The notes beneath the pieces are model-generated. The model was not told where the DNA came from. It ran no database searches and saw only the letters and a program-made list of their open reading frames with translations. A stretch of DNA of 64,000 nucleotides from NCBI RefSeq assembly GCF_017094465.1, contig NZ_CP064791.1, forward strand, positions 2,046,001 through 2,110,000, in the 5' to 3' direction. This document shows, in pieces, positions 52,601-62,847 of the stretch. Positions within the stretch are counted from its first letter, which is position 1, and each line of letters starts with the position of its first letter. Made by a program: the position numbers and the translations under genes. The DNA comes from Halapricum desulfuricans. Its GTDB lineage: Archaea; Halobacteriota; Halobacteria; Halobacteriales; Haloarculaceae.

Positions 52601-53806
52601 GAGGCGACCAGCACGCGGAAAGACGACGCCACGCTCCAGGGGCTTGCCGAGCGACTGGCCGCGAAGTTCGTCGGGAGCGAGGACCGTCAGCACCGACTGA
52701 CGCGCGAGGAGCTGGCCGAGTACGTCTCCCGGGCAGCCGACGCGACCGAGGAGTACGATGACGCAACCTTCGGCGAGACGGCCCGCGAAAACGTGATCGA
52801 GGCGATATGGGACGTGATGGCGACGGTACCGGACGATCCGCCGACAGTCTCGTCGATCGCGGACGACCGGGACGCGTCGTCAGAACTGCTGGAGGCGATG
52901 CGGGAGACCGACATCATGTCGCCGCCGACGGGTTGTCTCGCACCGATCACCGAGGAGCTGGTGTTGTCGGGGCTACAGAAGGAGTTCGACGCGGACTTCT
53001 ACGCCGCCGCCACCCGGGACGCCGCGGTCCACGGCGGTGACCCGTTCATCGTCGAGGCCGGGATCGCCTACGGCGGCGACCTCGAAGACGGCGGCTCCGT
53101 CGACGTGATGCGCTTTGCCAACCGCGTGCCGCTGGTCTATCAGCGCGGGGCCTGTGCGACGACGGACGTGGTCAAGGCGATTAACTGGCGCAACTACGGT
53201 CTGGATCAGCCGGGTGGGAGCGGCATCCCGAACGGCCCCGCGGTGATCATGGTCCACGTCGCCTCGACGAACGTGCCGTTCACCAGCGAATCGAAAGACG
53301 CCGTCGCGAACGTGCCCGAGATCGAAAGCGAGATCGAACTCGCGATCCGGGAGGCCGCCCGCGACCTGAAGAGCTACCTCAACAAGCGCCGCTCGATGCA
53401 GCAGCGCCGGGAGAAACAGGACAAGCTGGCGACGATCCTGCCGGAGATGGCCGAGAAACTGGCCTCGGTGACGGGACAGGACGAGCCCGACATCGACGAG
53501 GCGCTGGCCCGCATCATGAACAACGTCCTGGTCGAGCGCACCGTCGAGGACGGCACGGCGACGATCAGCGTCGAGAACAACGCCGATCGCAACGCCGACA
53601 TCGAGGTGACCGAGATCCTCGACGCCGAGCCAGGGGACGTCAACGGCGCGAACGTCGTCGAGATGGACGGCGAGTACTATCTCAAGTGGTCGCCGACGGT
53701 GGGCAGCGGCGAGACCGAACGGCTGGAGTACCGCATCGACGAGGCCGCCAACAGTGAGGTCGCCGTCGAGGGAATCAACGAGGAGAAACTCACGATCCAA
53801 TCATGA
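49679..53806 (+). CDS. top6B: DNA topoisomerase VI subunit B, interrupted by an intein
   Basis: A 1375-residue precursor: residues 1-115 and 685-1375 are the topoisomerase (806 residues after splicing), 116-684 an intein. The GHKL ATPase parts are visible: EGVDNSLDA (N box), IEDNGPGI (G1) and, after the intein, [12 protein letters not shown] (G2). The C-terminal ~600 residues are the H2TH and transducer domains with a haloarchaeal acidic insertion around residues 860-1060. Topo VI relaxes and decatenates DNA by ATP-driven double-strand passage. It overlaps top6A by four bases. Confidence 0.95.
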   Translation: MPSMQSTLGDSGIAEELAESQRQISIAEFFEKNKHMLGFDSGARALVTAVKEGVDNSLDACEEADIFPDIYVEIEDLGDYYRLVIEDNGPGITKEQLPKVFGKLLYGSRFHKREQSLTPDQQVLVRRDDTIETIPIGVLCDAYLPEGGEATQPVPDDIEVPSFNRETQEMSWESITHAIRHETDEATYEITTEKGRTVEVTGNHSLFSVTSMGETKEIKAGDLEAGDTVLTPRTLPSFEESIESVNLLGHITPDQLDGRRVYVYGFDRETLEQLQDGEKIRKKPSPDSDRKRTYYRYDGVDILKDSLETNYLEKGYLPAETVIELGWEEKAADCRFKTYQVGGEETTMPVSVQLDQSFMRLLGYYVAEGHVDDRQVGFTFGSHEQELIKETEATVATVGGRTKTVDRERNSTRVKAFGSVLSMFLETACGEGAENKRIPDFVFRTGRERQQEFITGLYQGDGSDSHPSNELSHTTVSETLAQQLSVLWNMQGVLASTEVVTDGSGYSDDPSTRYRTKVYGEDVNLSDVFGERRRPGEQQYKRVPISLLSDHRVGHVGHETVPDTIPGLLLGVGVGSNLEHAEVYESLIERALDGEYVEKPRYVHNLKEMGLLHDDHQPTETLEELWETIHELQGITETDMCLLPVKNVERTDPPEYVYDISVPGATGHDENFVVVNEGALSVKNSRGQQGIGISAAVLYSQLTSGKPARITSRTKGSSDAEYFELIIDTDTNEPEISVDETTTWDRPHGTRIELEMEANMRARQSLHEYIEQTAVVNPHARIEFVEPSLDEPAKFERAEDATLPDETEEIRPHPHGVELGTLLKMLEATDSYSISGFLQEEFTRVGQKTADSVVDRFRDRHFGREMAWRPPQAHENADVTAAVRGAVANKGKEATKTFAAAVAEAVDDHDRLAHHELRGIVDSEAEAVESESGTTFGSTVREKATEAAWTQVLGGDEEEVRTDAITSDLYTLIDEATSTRKDDATLQGLAERLAAKFVGSEDRQHRLTREELAEYVSRAADATEEYDDATFGETARENVIEAIWDVMATVPDDPPTVSSIADDRDASSELLEAMRETDIMSPPTGCLAPITEELVLSGLQKEFDADFYAAATRDAAVHGGDPFIVEAGIAYGGDLEDGGSVDVMRFANRVPLVYQRGACATTDVVKAINWRNYGLDQPGGSGIPNGPAVIMVHVASTNVPFTSESKDAVANVPEIESEIELAIREAARDLKSYLNKRRSMQQRREKQDKLATILPEMAEKLASVTGQDEPDIDEALARIMNNVLVERTVEDGTATISVENNADRNADIEVTEILDAEPGDVNGANVVEMDGEYYLKWSPTVGSGETERLEYRIDEAANSEVAVEGINEEKLTIQS
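50024..51730 (+). other. intein in Top6B with LAGLIDADG homing-endonuclease domain
   Basis: 569 residues from Ser116 to Asn684, between FHKREQ and SRGQQG. Block A is [10 protein letters not shown], block [10 protein letters not shown] (residues 201-209), block [17 protein letters not shown], block G ALSVKN followed by Ser+1. Two LAGLIDADG-like motifs are LLGYYVAEG (361-369) and [10 protein letters not shown] (454-463); both retain an acidic residue at the catalytic position, so the endonuclease may be active. The penultimate residue is Lys683 instead of the usual His. The site sits in the ATP-lid motif, so splicing is required for activity. Confidence 0.93.
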
Positions 53807-54909
53807 GCACAGACGACGACACCAACTACGGCGAGGGCGATGCACGCCAGCGACTGCTGAACCTGGCCGAACAGTTCTACGAGCAGTTCGAGGAGGGCGA
53901 CGTGCCGCGGCTGCAGGTTCCGACCCGGACGAAGACCAACATCGAGTACGACGAGGATAGCAACGTCTGGGTGTACGGCGACCGCACGTCCACCCGCAGC
54001 GCCAAGACGATCTCGGGCGCCCAGAAGCTCCTGAAGGCGGTGTACACGATCGATTTCCTGGCCCAGCAACTCGGCGAGGACCGTTCCTCGACTCTGCGTG
54101 AGTTGTACTACCTCAGCGAGTCATGGGATCTCGACGAGGCGCAGTTCAACAGCCAGGACGAATCGAACCAGCTGATCGAGGACCTGGAGATCGTGTCCGG
54201 GGTCACCCGGGAGGACTTCCACATGCGTCCCGAGGAGTCGGGCGCGACGCTGATGGGACCGCTCCTGTTGCGTGAACAGACCCGCCGGGGCGAGCGGGAA
54301 ATTCACTGCCAGGAGGACGTCGGCGAAGGTGGCTATCAGATCCCGAACAACCCGGATCAGATCGAGTTCCTGGAGTGTGACGCCGACTTCGTGCTGGCAG
54401 TCGAGACCGGCGGGATGCGCGACCGACTCGTCGAGAACGGCTTCGACGAGGAGATGAACGCGCTGATCGTCCACCTGAAAGGCCAGCCTGCCCGTGCGAC
54501 CCGCCGGATCACGAAGCGGCTGCACGACGAACTCGACCTGCCGGTGACGGTGTTCACTGACGGTGACCCCTGGTCGTATCGCATCTACGGATCGGTCGCC
54601 TACGGTTCGATCAAGTCGGCGCATCTCTCGGAGTATCTGGCGACGCCCCAGGCGCAGTTTGTCGGCGTCCAGCCCGAGGACATCGTCGAGTACGACTTGC
54701 CGACCGACCCCCTTTCGGATTCGGATATCAACGCCCTGGAATCCGAGCTGGAGGATCCGCGCTTCCAGACCGACTACTGGGAGGAACAGATCGAACTCCA
54801 GCTAGAGATCGACAAGAAGTCCGAACAGCAGGCGCTGGCCTCGCACGGGCTTGACTTCGTCACGGAGACGTACCTGCCCGAGCGCCTGGACGCGATGGGC
54901 GTCCTCTAG
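53803..54909 (+). CDS. top6A: DNA topoisomerase VI subunit A (Spo11-like)
   Basis: A 368-residue DNA-cleaving subunit. RELYYLSE (residues 99-106) contains the active-site tyrosine of the 5Y-CAP domain; the Toprim domain has [13 protein letters not shown] (catalytic Glu) and [14 protein letters not shown] (DxD metal site). It pairs with Top6B in an A2B2 enzyme. The gene begins within the top6B stop (ATGA), giving coupled synthesis. Confidence 0.96.
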   Translation: MSTDDDTNYGEGDARQRLLNLAEQFYEQFEEGDVPRLQVPTRTKTNIEYDEDSNVWVYGDRTSTRSAKTISGAQKLLKAVYTIDFLAQQLGEDRSSTLRELYYLSESWDLDEAQFNSQDESNQLIEDLEIVSGVTREDFHMRPEESGATLMGPLLLREQTRRGEREIHCQEDVGEGGYQIPNNPDQIEFLECDADFVLAVETGGMRDRLVENGFDEEMNALIVHLKGQPARATRRITKRLHDELDLPVTVFTDGDPWSYRIYGSVAYGSIKSAHLSEYLATPQAQFVGVQPEDIVEYDLPTDPLSDSDINALESELEDPRFQTDYWEEQIELQLEIDKKSEQQALASHGLDFVTETYLPERLDAMGVL

Positions 54910-55096
54910 ACGCGCGGGGGCCGGGCGCAACTTCTTTGTCCTACGACGAATTGATCGACGACGAGACCGCGGAGGCGATGAACCGGCCCACAAAACTGTC
55001 TCGTTCTACCATCCCCCTGATCACCCCCGTTTATACACCCCCGTTATGCACGATAGTTGCTGATAGTTATAGGAGAACAATTACCATATGAGAACG

Positions 55097-55354
55097 ATGG
55101 CAACTATAGAAGTCAGCGACGCAGTCTACGAGATCCTGGACGAGGAAACGGGGGAGAACGAGTCGATCGACGACTTGCTGGTGGACCTGCTGGGGATCGA
55201 GGACGAAGAGCCACCGAAACCGGACGTCTCCGAGGTCGAATCGGGCGACATTCACGGGGGCGATACGAACATGTGGACCGTTTACGACCAGCTCGACCGG
55301 GAACGCGCGGAAGGCGAATCGCTCGCGGACACGTTCCGCAGGATCCAGGGGTAA
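55097..55354 (+). CDS. antitoxin-like small protein without visible toxin partner
   Basis: An 85-residue acidic protein. The N-terminus MATIEVSDAVYEILDEE resembles the strand-helix start of haloarchaeal VapB-type antitoxins; the C-terminus (WTVYDQLDRERAEGESLADTFRRIQG) is helical. Members of such families normally precede a PIN-domain toxin, but the next 380 bases hold no PIN gene. A tagttatagg element 27-36 bases upstream favours 55097; an ATG at 55088 is also possible. Could be a solitary regulator. Confidence 0.5.
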   Translation: MATIEVSDAVYEILDEETGENESIDDLLVDLLGIEDEEPPKPDVSEVESGDIHGGDTNMWTVYDQLDRERAEGESLADTFRRIQG

Positions 55355-55736
55355 GTATAGCCGGCAGTGTACGGATCCGGTTTCGGAACGAAGAGAAGCC
55401 GCGGTAGCCGCCGCCGGGAAGCGGATGGGCTCGCGGCACCGTCACGGACCGGCGGTCAGGGGCACCGATCCGGGATAGACCGGCGAGGTCGGAGCACACT
55501 CGACTCGCCTTCCGTCGGACACTGGTTGCACGCTCACGGGCACGTGAGATCGGTTTGCGAACGATACGATCAGTCTGCCGTTTGGTCTCTGTGTATGTTC
55601 TCCCTCGATTTTCTTACTATCCTATCGACGTGTGCGGGTGAAATGCCACGTCCTTGTGTTTTCATCGGCAATTAGTCGCAGGAACGAGTAACATATAAGG
55701 ATTTTGTGCAGATGTGCTTAGTTGATTGGAGGATCA
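55355..55736. other. 382-base intergenic region, no gene seen
   Basis: GC-rich to about 55560 and AT-rich (55590-55740) near the convergent gene end. Open frames here have no haloarchaeal protein character. No toxin remnant, RNA gene or clear repeat was recognised. Confidence 0.45.
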
Positions 55737-56201
55737 TTATATTATATCAAGCGGTGAGTCCTCGCTGTCGCGACGCAGCCGGAGAACGCCCAGACAACAC
55801 ATCCAGAGGGCGACAGTCGGCACGAGCGAGTGGCCGGTCGTCCCCGGATCGAAGTGGTACGCCGTCTCGACCAGCGGGGAGAGAAACGGGACGCCCTTCG
55901 GCGTCGTCGTATCGAGGAGTAGATGCGATCCGTAGGCGGCTGCGACCGCCAAGGCCGTCCGTCGGTCCCGATACGCCACTACCCCGGCTGTGAGTCCGCC
56001 GACAAATAGCGTGTGCGTGATCCCGCGGTGGATGAACGGCCAGCCAAGCGCGGCAGGAAAGAGAAAATCGACGTCCGGGGCAACCCCGGCGGCCAGCCCG
56101 GCGACCGGGCGATCGAACAGTGCCGTCCCGAGCGTGTAGCCGACCACGGCGTGCGTGGCGATCGCGACAGTCAGGAAAGCGGCCTGCGCGAGCGGGACCA
56201 T
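55737..56201 (-). CDS. membrane-bound metal-dependent hydrolase-like protein (DUF457/YdjM)
   Basis: A 154-residue membrane protein with about four helices and the conserved polar motifs of the family: THAVVGYTLG, APDVDFLFP, HRGITHTLF and SHLLLDTTTPKG. The frame is open to 56405, but the family starts just before THAVVG, so 56201 is used. Related to 8198-8842. Reaction unknown. Divergent from the TatD-like gene. Confidence 0.75.
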   Translation of the reverse strand: MVPLAQAAFLTVAIATHAVVGYTLGTALFDRPVAGLAAGVAPDVDFLFPAALGWPFIHRGITHTLFVGGLTAGVVAYRDRRTALAVAAAYGSHLLLDTTTPKGVPFLSPLVETAYHFDPGTTGHSLVPTVALWMCCLGVLRLRRDSEDSPLDII

Positions 56202-56299
56202 CAGTTCCAACCGGCATCCGAGTCGGCAAAACGCTGTCGTCCGCCCGCCTCGCTTGCGGAGACGAACGGCTTTTGCGATCGCCGCCCTCACTTTCGAAT

Positions 56300-57145
56300 A
56301 TGAATATCGACGACACGCCGGTACTTGACAACCACATGCACCTCGATCCGATCGAGGGCCGGAACACCGACGCCGTCGAGGATTTCGTCTCAGTCGGCGG
56401 GACACATCTGCTCGTGCTCAACAAGCCCTCGTGGCACCTCCGTGAGGCCGCCACCGACGAGGCGATCTTCGAGGAGGTGTTCGAACTGACGATCGACGCG
56501 GCCGCCGACGCGAGTGAGGTGTTGCCGGGTCGGGCCTGGCCCGTCCTGGGCGTACACCCGGGGTTGATCTCGCAGTTGGTCGAGGAGGGATACACGCCGG
56601 CAGCGGCACGCGACATCATGCAGGCCGGGCTCGACATCGCGGCTGGATACGTCGCCGACGGGCCGGCACTGGCGATCAAGTCGGGTCGCCCGCATTACGA
56701 CGTGAGCGACGAGGTCTGGGCGGCCTCGAACGCGGTGATGCGCCACGCGTTTGATCTGGCAGGCGAAGTCGGTTGTGTCGTCCAGTTGCACACCGAAGGG
56801 AGTGAGGACCTCACTGAGATCACCGAGTGGGCACAGGCGGAGGGACTGCCGCCCGAACAGGTCGTCAAGCACTACTCCGGCGGTCGGCTCGAGGGGCCGA
56901 TCAAGAGCGTCATCGCCGAGAAGGACGAACTGGAGATCGCCGTCGAGGCCGACGAGCCGTTCCTCATGGAGACGGACTTCATCGACGATCCCGAGCGGCC
57001 GGGCGCGGTGCTGGGTCCGAAGACCGTCCCGCGGCGGGTGCGGTGGATGCTCGAAAACGGCTGGGACGACGCCGTGCGACGCGCGCACGTCGAAACACCT
57101 GCGAGGGTGTACGGAATCGACACCGAAGCGACGCTGGATCGGTGA
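56300..57145 (+). CDS. TatD-like metal-dependent hydrolase
   Basis: A 281-residue amidohydrolase-fold protein. DNHMHLDP at residues 10-17 is the first metal-binding motif, LGVHPGLI near residue 85 the typical TatD strand, VQLHTEGSEDL the second histidine, VKHYSGG the third, and METDFIDD the final aspartate. The family includes DNases and unspecified hydrolases; this archaeal branch is uncharacterised. The start at 56300 has a gcttttgc element 26-33 bases upstream. Confidence 0.85.
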   Translation: MNIDDTPVLDNHMHLDPIEGRNTDAVEDFVSVGGTHLLVLNKPSWHLREAATDEAIFEEVFELTIDAAADASEVLPGRAWPVLGVHPGLISQLVEEGYTPAAARDIMQAGLDIAAGYVADGPALAIKSGRPHYDVSDEVWAASNAVMRHAFDLAGEVGCVVQLHTEGSEDLTEITEWAQAEGLPPEQVVKHYSGGRLEGPIKSVIAEKDELEIAVEADEPFLMETDFIDDPERPGAVLGPKTVPRRVRWMLENGWDDAVRRAHVETPARVYGIDTEATLDR

Positions 57146-57378
57146 GCGATTCTGTCGTTCCACGCAGTCGTCCCCCACGCCGAATCTTCTTCCTGTCGCC
57201 GATCGAATCGGCGGGCATGCAACAGCGACGGTGTCCCGGGTGTGGGCTGCTGCGTCAGTACGTCGATCCGGATTTCTGACCGTGTCCGCCGGTCGCTATC
57301 ACGAAAGCGGTATGCGGAGTCCCCGCAGACGGATCTGGCAACGAAAACCCTATCCCCCGACGCACGAACAGGGTTGAC
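57146..57378. other. short intergenic region with a tiny CPGCG frame
   Basis: Contains a 20-codon frame at 57217-57279 whose peptide starts MQQRRCPGCG; a single CxxC pair is too little for a confident zinc-finger gene. The rest is the promoter of the DUF2150 gene. Confidence 0.3.
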
Positions 57379-57960
57379 ATGAGCACACCGCCAGGGGAAT
57401 ACTACACCGAGGAACGGTGGCAGAACTGGCTGGACCGTATCGCAGCGGAAGACATCGATCCCGAGGACGAGGACTCGGCGCGCCTGCTGTTGAATCTGCA
57501 GGACGACACGGCTATCGCCGTCGCGAAGATCGTCATCGATTACCAGGACGATGAACTCGACGAAGACGTCGCCCTTGAGGAGCTGGCCGACATCCGCGAG
57601 GTCGTCCTCTCGGAAGTCGACATCGACGACGAGGAGAAGCTCATGCTGGTCGACGGCGTCCAGACGTCGCTGGTCTGTGTCTTCTACGCGGCCGAGGAAT
57701 ACGTCGCCGGAGGTCCGCCGTCGGATGGAACTGTCGGCGAGTACATCGAAGCCGCGAGCGAGGCCGAAGGCGAGGAGGAACTCGATGCCGCGCTGGGCTA
57801 CTGCGCCCAGGCAGGCACGCTGATCATCGACGGCGCGGAACTGGACCGGGACGTGACCGAAGACCTGGAGTTCGGGCTGGTCGCCGAGTGGGTCAACGGA
57901 CTCGATAGCCTGCAGACGGCGATGAGCGATCCGGAAGTCGTCGAAGAGGACGAGGAGTAG
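57379..57960 (+). CDS. DUF2150 family protein
   Basis: A 193-residue, very acidic all-helical protein. PPGEYYTEERWQNWLDRI at the N-terminus and LVDGVQTSLVCVFYAAEEYV in the middle match the haloarchaeal/methanogen DUF2150 family. No known function or motif for catalysis. It is followed by the large pilin-like protein gene 40 bases later. Confidence 0.85.
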   Translation: MSTPPGEYYTEERWQNWLDRIAAEDIDPEDEDSARLLLNLQDDTAIAVAKIVIDYQDDELDEDVALEELADIREVVLSEVDIDDEEKLMLVDGVQTSLVCVFYAAEEYVAGGPPSDGTVGEYIEAASEAEGEEELDAALGYCAQAGTLIIDGAELDRDVTEDLEFGLVAEWVNGLDSLQTAMSDPEVVEEDEE

Positions 57961-58000
57961 CGCGGCAGCTTTTTGCGTGTCGGGCAGTGATATGGTGCCA

Positions 58001-60655
58001 ATGCAGTTCCGGGGCGACCGCCGCGGCCAGGCGATCCAGATCGGTGCCGTGCTGTTGCTCGGCGCGATAGTCATCTCCTTCGGGATCTATCAGGCGACGG
58101 TCGTCCCCGAGCAGAACCGCGAGATCGAGTTTAAACACAGCCAGACCGTCCAGGGGCAACTGGGGGATGCACGCAACGCCATCGTCTCGACTGGCTCGAC
58201 CGGTGACGGTCGCTCGGTATCGGTAACACTTGGCACGCAGTATCCCTCGCGTATCATCGCGATGAACCCCGGTCCCCCGTCGGGACAGCTTTCGACCGTC
58301 GGGACGACGGACGAGTCGATCAATGCGACGATCGCCAACGCGGAGGCAACTGGCGAGACGGGCGACTTCTGGACGGGCGAAAACCGGTCGTACAACACGG
58401 GGTCGCTGGCCTACCGACCGGGGTACAACGAGTACCGGAACGCGCCGACGACGTGGTACGAGCACTCGGTGCTGTTCAACCAGTTCCGGGACGCGAACCT
58501 GACGGAAACCGGCCAGCGACTGATCGACGGGACGACGATCTCGCTCGTGGCGCTCAACGGGTCCTATCAGGCGAGCCAGTCCGGGAGCGTCTCGCTTGAT
58601 TTCCGCGGGGCGAGCGTGTCGAGTCGGACTGTTTCGGTCACTAATGAAACTGATTCGAACGTCTCGATCACGCTGCCGACACGGCTGGATGAAAAGAGCT
58701 GGGAGGAGGTGCTCGACGGGGAGCGCCGGGTTGCAAGCGTGCGTACGTCCTCGGTCGCCGGAGCGGACTATCAACTGGTACATATCGTCCTCGAACGGGG
58801 CGTGATCTACGACCTGCAACTGTCGCGGGTCGGCGTCGGCACCGGTGTCGTCAAGCCGGAACCGGCCTATCTGACGCGAGTCTCGGAAAACACGCCGACA
58901 GTGCCGGAGGACGGGGAGATTGACATCGCCGTCGAAGTCCGAGATCGGTTCGACAATCCGAAGCGAAACGTGCCGGTGGTCGCCGGGACCGAGCGAAGTG
59001 ACTCGTCAGTCTCGCCGAACAGCACCGCAAGCGACGGCGACGGACAGGTGACGGTGACCTACGAGGCACCGAATATCTCAGACGCAGGCCAGCGGACTGA
59101 TTACGTCCAGGTGAGTCTGAATACGTCGCTTTCGGGTGCGGTGAACGAGTCGGGTTTCAACGGTTCGACGCCGGTCAACGTCTCGGTGCCGATTCGGGTC
59201 GACAACAGCGACGGGAGTGGACTTGGTGGTGACGGTGGCACGGCACCATCGCGAGCGGGACAGGGCGGCGAGTCGACGTACTCCCCATCGCAGTCGACCG
59301 AACTCCTGACCGACGAGAACGGCGTCTGGTCGGCGATCAACAAGACCGATCAGATCATCTTCAGCGACGGCTACCCGGTGGTGGAGCCAGATGATAGCGA
59401 CGAATACGTTCTCTCTGAATTCACAATCGCGAACGCAAGCGAGGCCTTCTCGGTTGAAACGGAGGCCTACCGGACGACCGGCGGGACCTACGGCGGGACG
59501 GTCAGTATCTATTCGTTCGCAGCGGATGACCAGCGAACGTCCTCGCTGACGCCCGCCGCTGCCGAGGACGTACTCACCGCCGACAGATACAACGGAGCTG
59601 ACGTGATCAACCGGGCGAGTTACGCAAGCACAGATGCTACGTTCCGCTCGTATCTGCGAGCGATCGCTGAGATGGATCGCTCGACGACGGGGGTCATCTT
59701 CTCGGATCAGGACGGCCGCGTGAACCTGACGCTGCAAGGCGAAAGTCTGTTTACAGCGGTCATGGCCAATTCGAGTACGGCCAACGACGGAGACGAGTTC
59801 GCCCGACTGTACTTCGAGAACGAGACCGACACGGGCGGTTGGACGATCTCTGATACTGATGACACGGCGTCGCTACCCGACGAGCGACTGCAGGGAGAGT
59901 ACTACTTCACGAAGAACAAAACGGCGCTGTTGAACGCCGACTCGGATCTCGACCCTGCCCGAGTCTACAACACCTCGCTCCGGTTGGCCGACGGTGGCGA
60001 GGCGCTGGAACTCAGGGACGCACAGGGAGATCTCCGTGACGAACTCGCGTACGGGACCGAGCAGACGAGTCACGGATGGAATCTGACACTCGGTGAAGAC
60101 GAGGTAGCCAACCGGACGACCTATGATGACGGCGTCTACGTCGATACTGACAATGCCAGCGACTGGACAGTCGAAACCAGAGGCGAGTTCTTCGATGAGG
60201 CGGTCGCCGATAGTATCTCTTACAACGGTGACGGGACGGCTGACGGGCCCAACGGGGACCAGACTGGTGTGAGCTTTAGCGTCACCAACAACGGCAGCAG
60301 TGACGCAAACTTGACCCAGATATCGATCGATTCGTCCAGCGCGGCGATCAAGGTATACGAAGGCAACACCAGTGGTGGCCAGTGGGGCCGGGAAGTGTTC
60401 GTGAACGCGAATACTGACGGGTATCTCGAAGCTGGTAACGGCAACTACAACCAGGATGGATACACACTAGGAAGCGGACCAACACCGCTCACTTCGAATG
60501 CCGTGATCGGCAGTGGCGGGACGGCGACGGTCTCTATTTACGAGTTCCGCGACGGACAGGGGAATAACCAATATATCAATATGAATAGTAAATCGGTAAC
60601 AGTGACGCTGACGTTCAGCGACGGATCGACCAAAACGGTCACGTTCACTGGGTGA
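58001..60655 (+). CDS. large pilin-like surface protein with lamin-tail-like segment
   Basis: An 884-residue protein. RRGQAIQIGAVLLLGAIVISFGIYQA (residues ~7-32, quoted in part) is a type IV-pilin-like signal: basic residues and a Gly before a long hydrophobic helix. The rest is a Ser/Thr-rich, acidic extracellular region with many N-x-S/T sites. Residues ~590-685 (ARLYFENETDTGGWTISD to LELRDAQGDLRDELAYG) recall lamin-tail (LTD) beta sandwiches. A ttttgcg element about 27 bases upstream favours 58001 over the GTG at 57977. The next gene, 6 bases away, is also pilin-like. Assembly into pili is not shown. Confidence 0.75.
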   Translation: MQFRGDRRGQAIQIGAVLLLGAIVISFGIYQATVVPEQNREIEFKHSQTVQGQLGDARNAIVSTGSTGDGRSVSVTLGTQYPSRIIAMNPGPPSGQLSTVGTTDESINATIANAEATGETGDFWTGENRSYNTGSLAYRPGYNEYRNAPTTWYEHSVLFNQFRDANLTETGQRLIDGTTISLVALNGSYQASQSGSVSLDFRGASVSSRTVSVTNETDSNVSITLPTRLDEKSWEEVLDGERRVASVRTSSVAGADYQLVHIVLERGVIYDLQLSRVGVGTGVVKPEPAYLTRVSENTPTVPEDGEIDIAVEVRDRFDNPKRNVPVVAGTERSDSSVSPNSTASDGDGQVTVTYEAPNISDAGQRTDYVQVSLNTSLSGAVNESGFNGSTPVNVSVPIRVDNSDGSGLGGDGGTAPSRAGQGGESTYSPSQSTELLTDENGVWSAINKTDQIIFSDGYPVVEPDDSDEYVLSEFTIANASEAFSVETEAYRTTGGTYGGTVSIYSFAADDQRTSSLTPAAAEDVLTADRYNGADVINRASYASTDATFRSYLRAIAEMDRSTTGVIFSDQDGRVNLTLQGESLFTAVMANSSTANDGDEFARLYFENETDTGGWTISDTDDTASLPDERLQGEYYFTKNKTALLNADSDLDPARVYNTSLRLADGGEALELRDAQGDLRDELAYGTEQTSHGWNLTLGEDEVANRTTYDDGVYVDTDNASDWTVETRGEFFDEAVADSISYNGDGTADGPNGDQTGVSFSVTNNGSSDANLTQISIDSSSAAIKVYEGNTSGGQWGREVFVNANTDGYLEAGNGNYNQDGYTLGSGPTPLTSNAVIGSGGTATVSIYEFRDGQGNNQYINMNSKSVTVTLTFSDGSTKTVTFTG

Positions 60656-60661
60656 CAACAA

Positions 60662-62776
60662 GTGTCGCGCTCCCTGCACGACAAGTGGACGCGTGCCCAG
60701 TCGGAAGTCGTCGGCGTCGCCCTCCTCGTCGGTGTGTTCGCGCTTCTCGCGTTACTCGTCGGCACTGTCGTCATCGGCAATGTCACCGACCAGGCGAGCA
60801 ACGAACCGCTGGCCGAGATCAACACCTCAGCGACGGCAGAGAACCTCACGCTAACCCACGGCGGCGGTGATGGCTTCGAAGAGACTGCTATCACCGTCAT
60901 CCTCCGACAGAACGGAGACGAAACACGGTACGGACTCGAATCGTTCACCGAAAACCGGGGCAGCGATACAGCGCGCTTCTCGGCCGGCGAGCGATGGGTC
61001 AGAAGCCATACCCTTACCACTGGGCTGGCACGCGTGCTTGTCGTCCACGAACCGTCGAACGCAGTCGTCCACGACGAGCAGATCGTCGTGCCGGCTGCTC
61101 CGAACCGCGAGCCAGTCGCCGCGTTCGAGTATAGTCCTGAAGCCCCTGGGGCCAACGAGTCGATCACATTCAACGCCAGCGACTCATACGATGGCGATGG
61201 GAACATCACTAGCTACGAGTGGGACTTCAACGGCGACGGGAGTACGACTACGACGACCGAGCCAGTGATCAATCACACCTACGACAGCGGCGACACCTAC
61301 AACGTGACGCTGACGGTGATTGACGACGATGGCGCGACGAACACGACGGCCGAAACCGTCCCAGCCACGGTTGTCACGGTCGTCACGGCGATCAACGCCG
61401 GCGGGAACGACTACACGGCCAGTGACGGTACCGAGTATGTTGCCGATACGAGCTACACGGGTGGGTTGACGTATGCTACTGGGGATCCGATCGCAGACAC
61501 GAGCGATGACCCGCTGTATCAGTCTGAACGCTACGGTGACTTCAGCTACGAGATACCGATCGAAAATGGCGAGTACCGCGTAACCTTGCAGTTCGCGGAG
61601 ATCTATTGGGGTGGCAACGGCAACGGCGGCGGGGACGGGTCGCGCGTGTTCGATACGAGTATCGAAGGTCAGCAAGTGCTCTCGGCGCTGGATATCCACC
61701 AGCGGGTGGGCCACGACCGCGCATTCGACGTCCGGAACGTGACGACGGTCACGGATGGGGCGTTGACGATCCGGTTCTCGACGATCCAGGACAACGCCAA
61801 GGTCAGTGCGATCGTCGTCGAGAATGCCACGGGACCCAACCAGCCACCGACGGCGAACTTCACGCCCTCGGACACAGCGGTTGGGGTTGGCGAGACGGTA
61901 CAGTTCAACGATACTTCGACCGATTTCGATGGCGTTGTCCAGAGCTGGCAGTGGGATTTCGACGACGGGACGACCTCGACCGGACGCAATCCAACCCACA
62001 ACTACAGCCAACCCGGCAACTACACAGTGAGTCTGACGGTGACCGACGACGACGGCGCAACGGATACCGTGTCTCGGGAGATCGAAGTCAGCCAGCCGCC
62101 CACAGCGTCGTTCACGTACGACTGCACCGGGACGAACTGCACGTTTGATGCCTCCGATTCTTCCGATCCGGACGGGACGATCCAGACCTACGAGTGGGAC
62201 TGGACTGACGACGGCGCGGTCGATCAGACCACGACGACAGCGACTACTACTCACACGTACGACCAGGCGGGGACGTACACGGTGACTCTCGTCGTCACTG
62301 ACGACGACGGTGTCACCGACACTGTTCGACAGACGGTTTCGACTGGCGGTGGTATCTCATACGGCTCCACGGCGCGAGGGCCAAATTACGATTCTGTGGT
62401 CGAACAGGTGTTTACCAGCAATCGAAACGACGATGTCACTGTCGTCAGAGCGAAAACCAATGAGACAAGCAACAACTTGGTCCAAATCGACGCGAGCGGG
62501 ACACGCTACTATGAGGTCGAATGGTATGACGCGTATGGGCTCGTGGGGTATGGAAGTCCCGAAAGCGGATACACTCTCCCTGCTGACGTGAATTTGTCTG
62601 CTGACGGCGTCCCGGCACTGTTCGAGGCTGGCGAGTACAGAACCTTGTATCTCACTCGCTTCCTAAACAATGGAGGACAACCGGTAGATATGAGCGGCGA
62701 ACAGTTGCGAATTACGATCACGTATGAAGTCGGAGGCCGCCGTTACACAGCCAGCGAAGTTGTGACTGTCGGCTAA
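60662..62776 (+). CDS. pilin-like surface protein with PKD and malectin-like domains
   Basis: A 704-residue protein with a GTG start 6 bases after the preceding gene. Residues ~10-40 ([20 protein letters not shown]) are an archaeal pilin-type N-terminus with a Gly-containing hydrophobic helix. Then follow a PKD domain (~150-235, [10 protein letters not shown]), a malectin-like domain (~240-385, [29 protein letters not shown]), two more PKD domains (~395-475 SWQWDFDDG; ~480-560 [10 protein letters not shown]) and a beta-rich tail. Malectin and PKD units bind carbohydrates or mediate adhesion, so a surface role with glycans is likely. Confidence 0.78.
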   Translation: MSRSLHDKWTRAQSEVVGVALLVGVFALLALLVGTVVIGNVTDQASNEPLAEINTSATAENLTLTHGGGDGFEETAITVILRQNGDETRYGLESFTENRGSDTARFSAGERWVRSHTLTTGLARVLVVHEPSNAVVHDEQIVVPAAPNREPVAAFEYSPEAPGANESITFNASDSYDGDGNITSYEWDFNGDGSTTTTTEPVINHTYDSGDTYNVTLTVIDDDGATNTTAETVPATVVTVVTAINAGGNDYTASDGTEYVADTSYTGGLTYATGDPIADTSDDPLYQSERYGDFSYEIPIENGEYRVTLQFAEIYWGGNGNGGGDGSRVFDTSIEGQQVLSALDIHQRVGHDRAFDVRNVTTVTDGALTIRFSTIQDNAKVSAIVVENATGPNQPPTANFTPSDTAVGVGETVQFNDTSTDFDGVVQSWQWDFDDGTTSTGRNPTHNYSQPGNYTVSLTVTDDDGATDTVSREIEVSQPPTASFTYDCTGTNCTFDASDSSDPDGTIQTYEWDWTDDGAVDQTTTTATTTHTYDQAGTYTVTLVVTDDDGVTDTVRQTVSTGGGISYGSTARGPNYDSVVEQVFTSNRNDDVTVVRAKTNETSNNLVQIDASGTRYYEVEWYDAYGLVGYGSPESGYTLPADVNLSADGVPALFEAGEYRTLYLTRFLNNGGQPVDMSGEQLRITITYEVGGRRYTASEVVTVG

Positions 62777-62847
62777 TTTGCAGTGGCACCTGCAGACCAG
62801 TGTCGACTCGCCGCAGGTGTTTACTTGCTGCTATGAGTACTAGAAAT

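Noticed and set aside
49679-53806. Top6B length (1375 residues) as a possible gene fusion or assembly join
   Set aside because: The extra sequence has all intein blocks, and removing it exactly restores the conserved FHKREQ-SRGQQG junction.
57217-57279. 20-codon frame with CPGCG as a microprotein gene
   Set aside because: Only one CxxC pair, no second zinc ligand pair and no clear promoter; kept only as a note in the intergenic entry.
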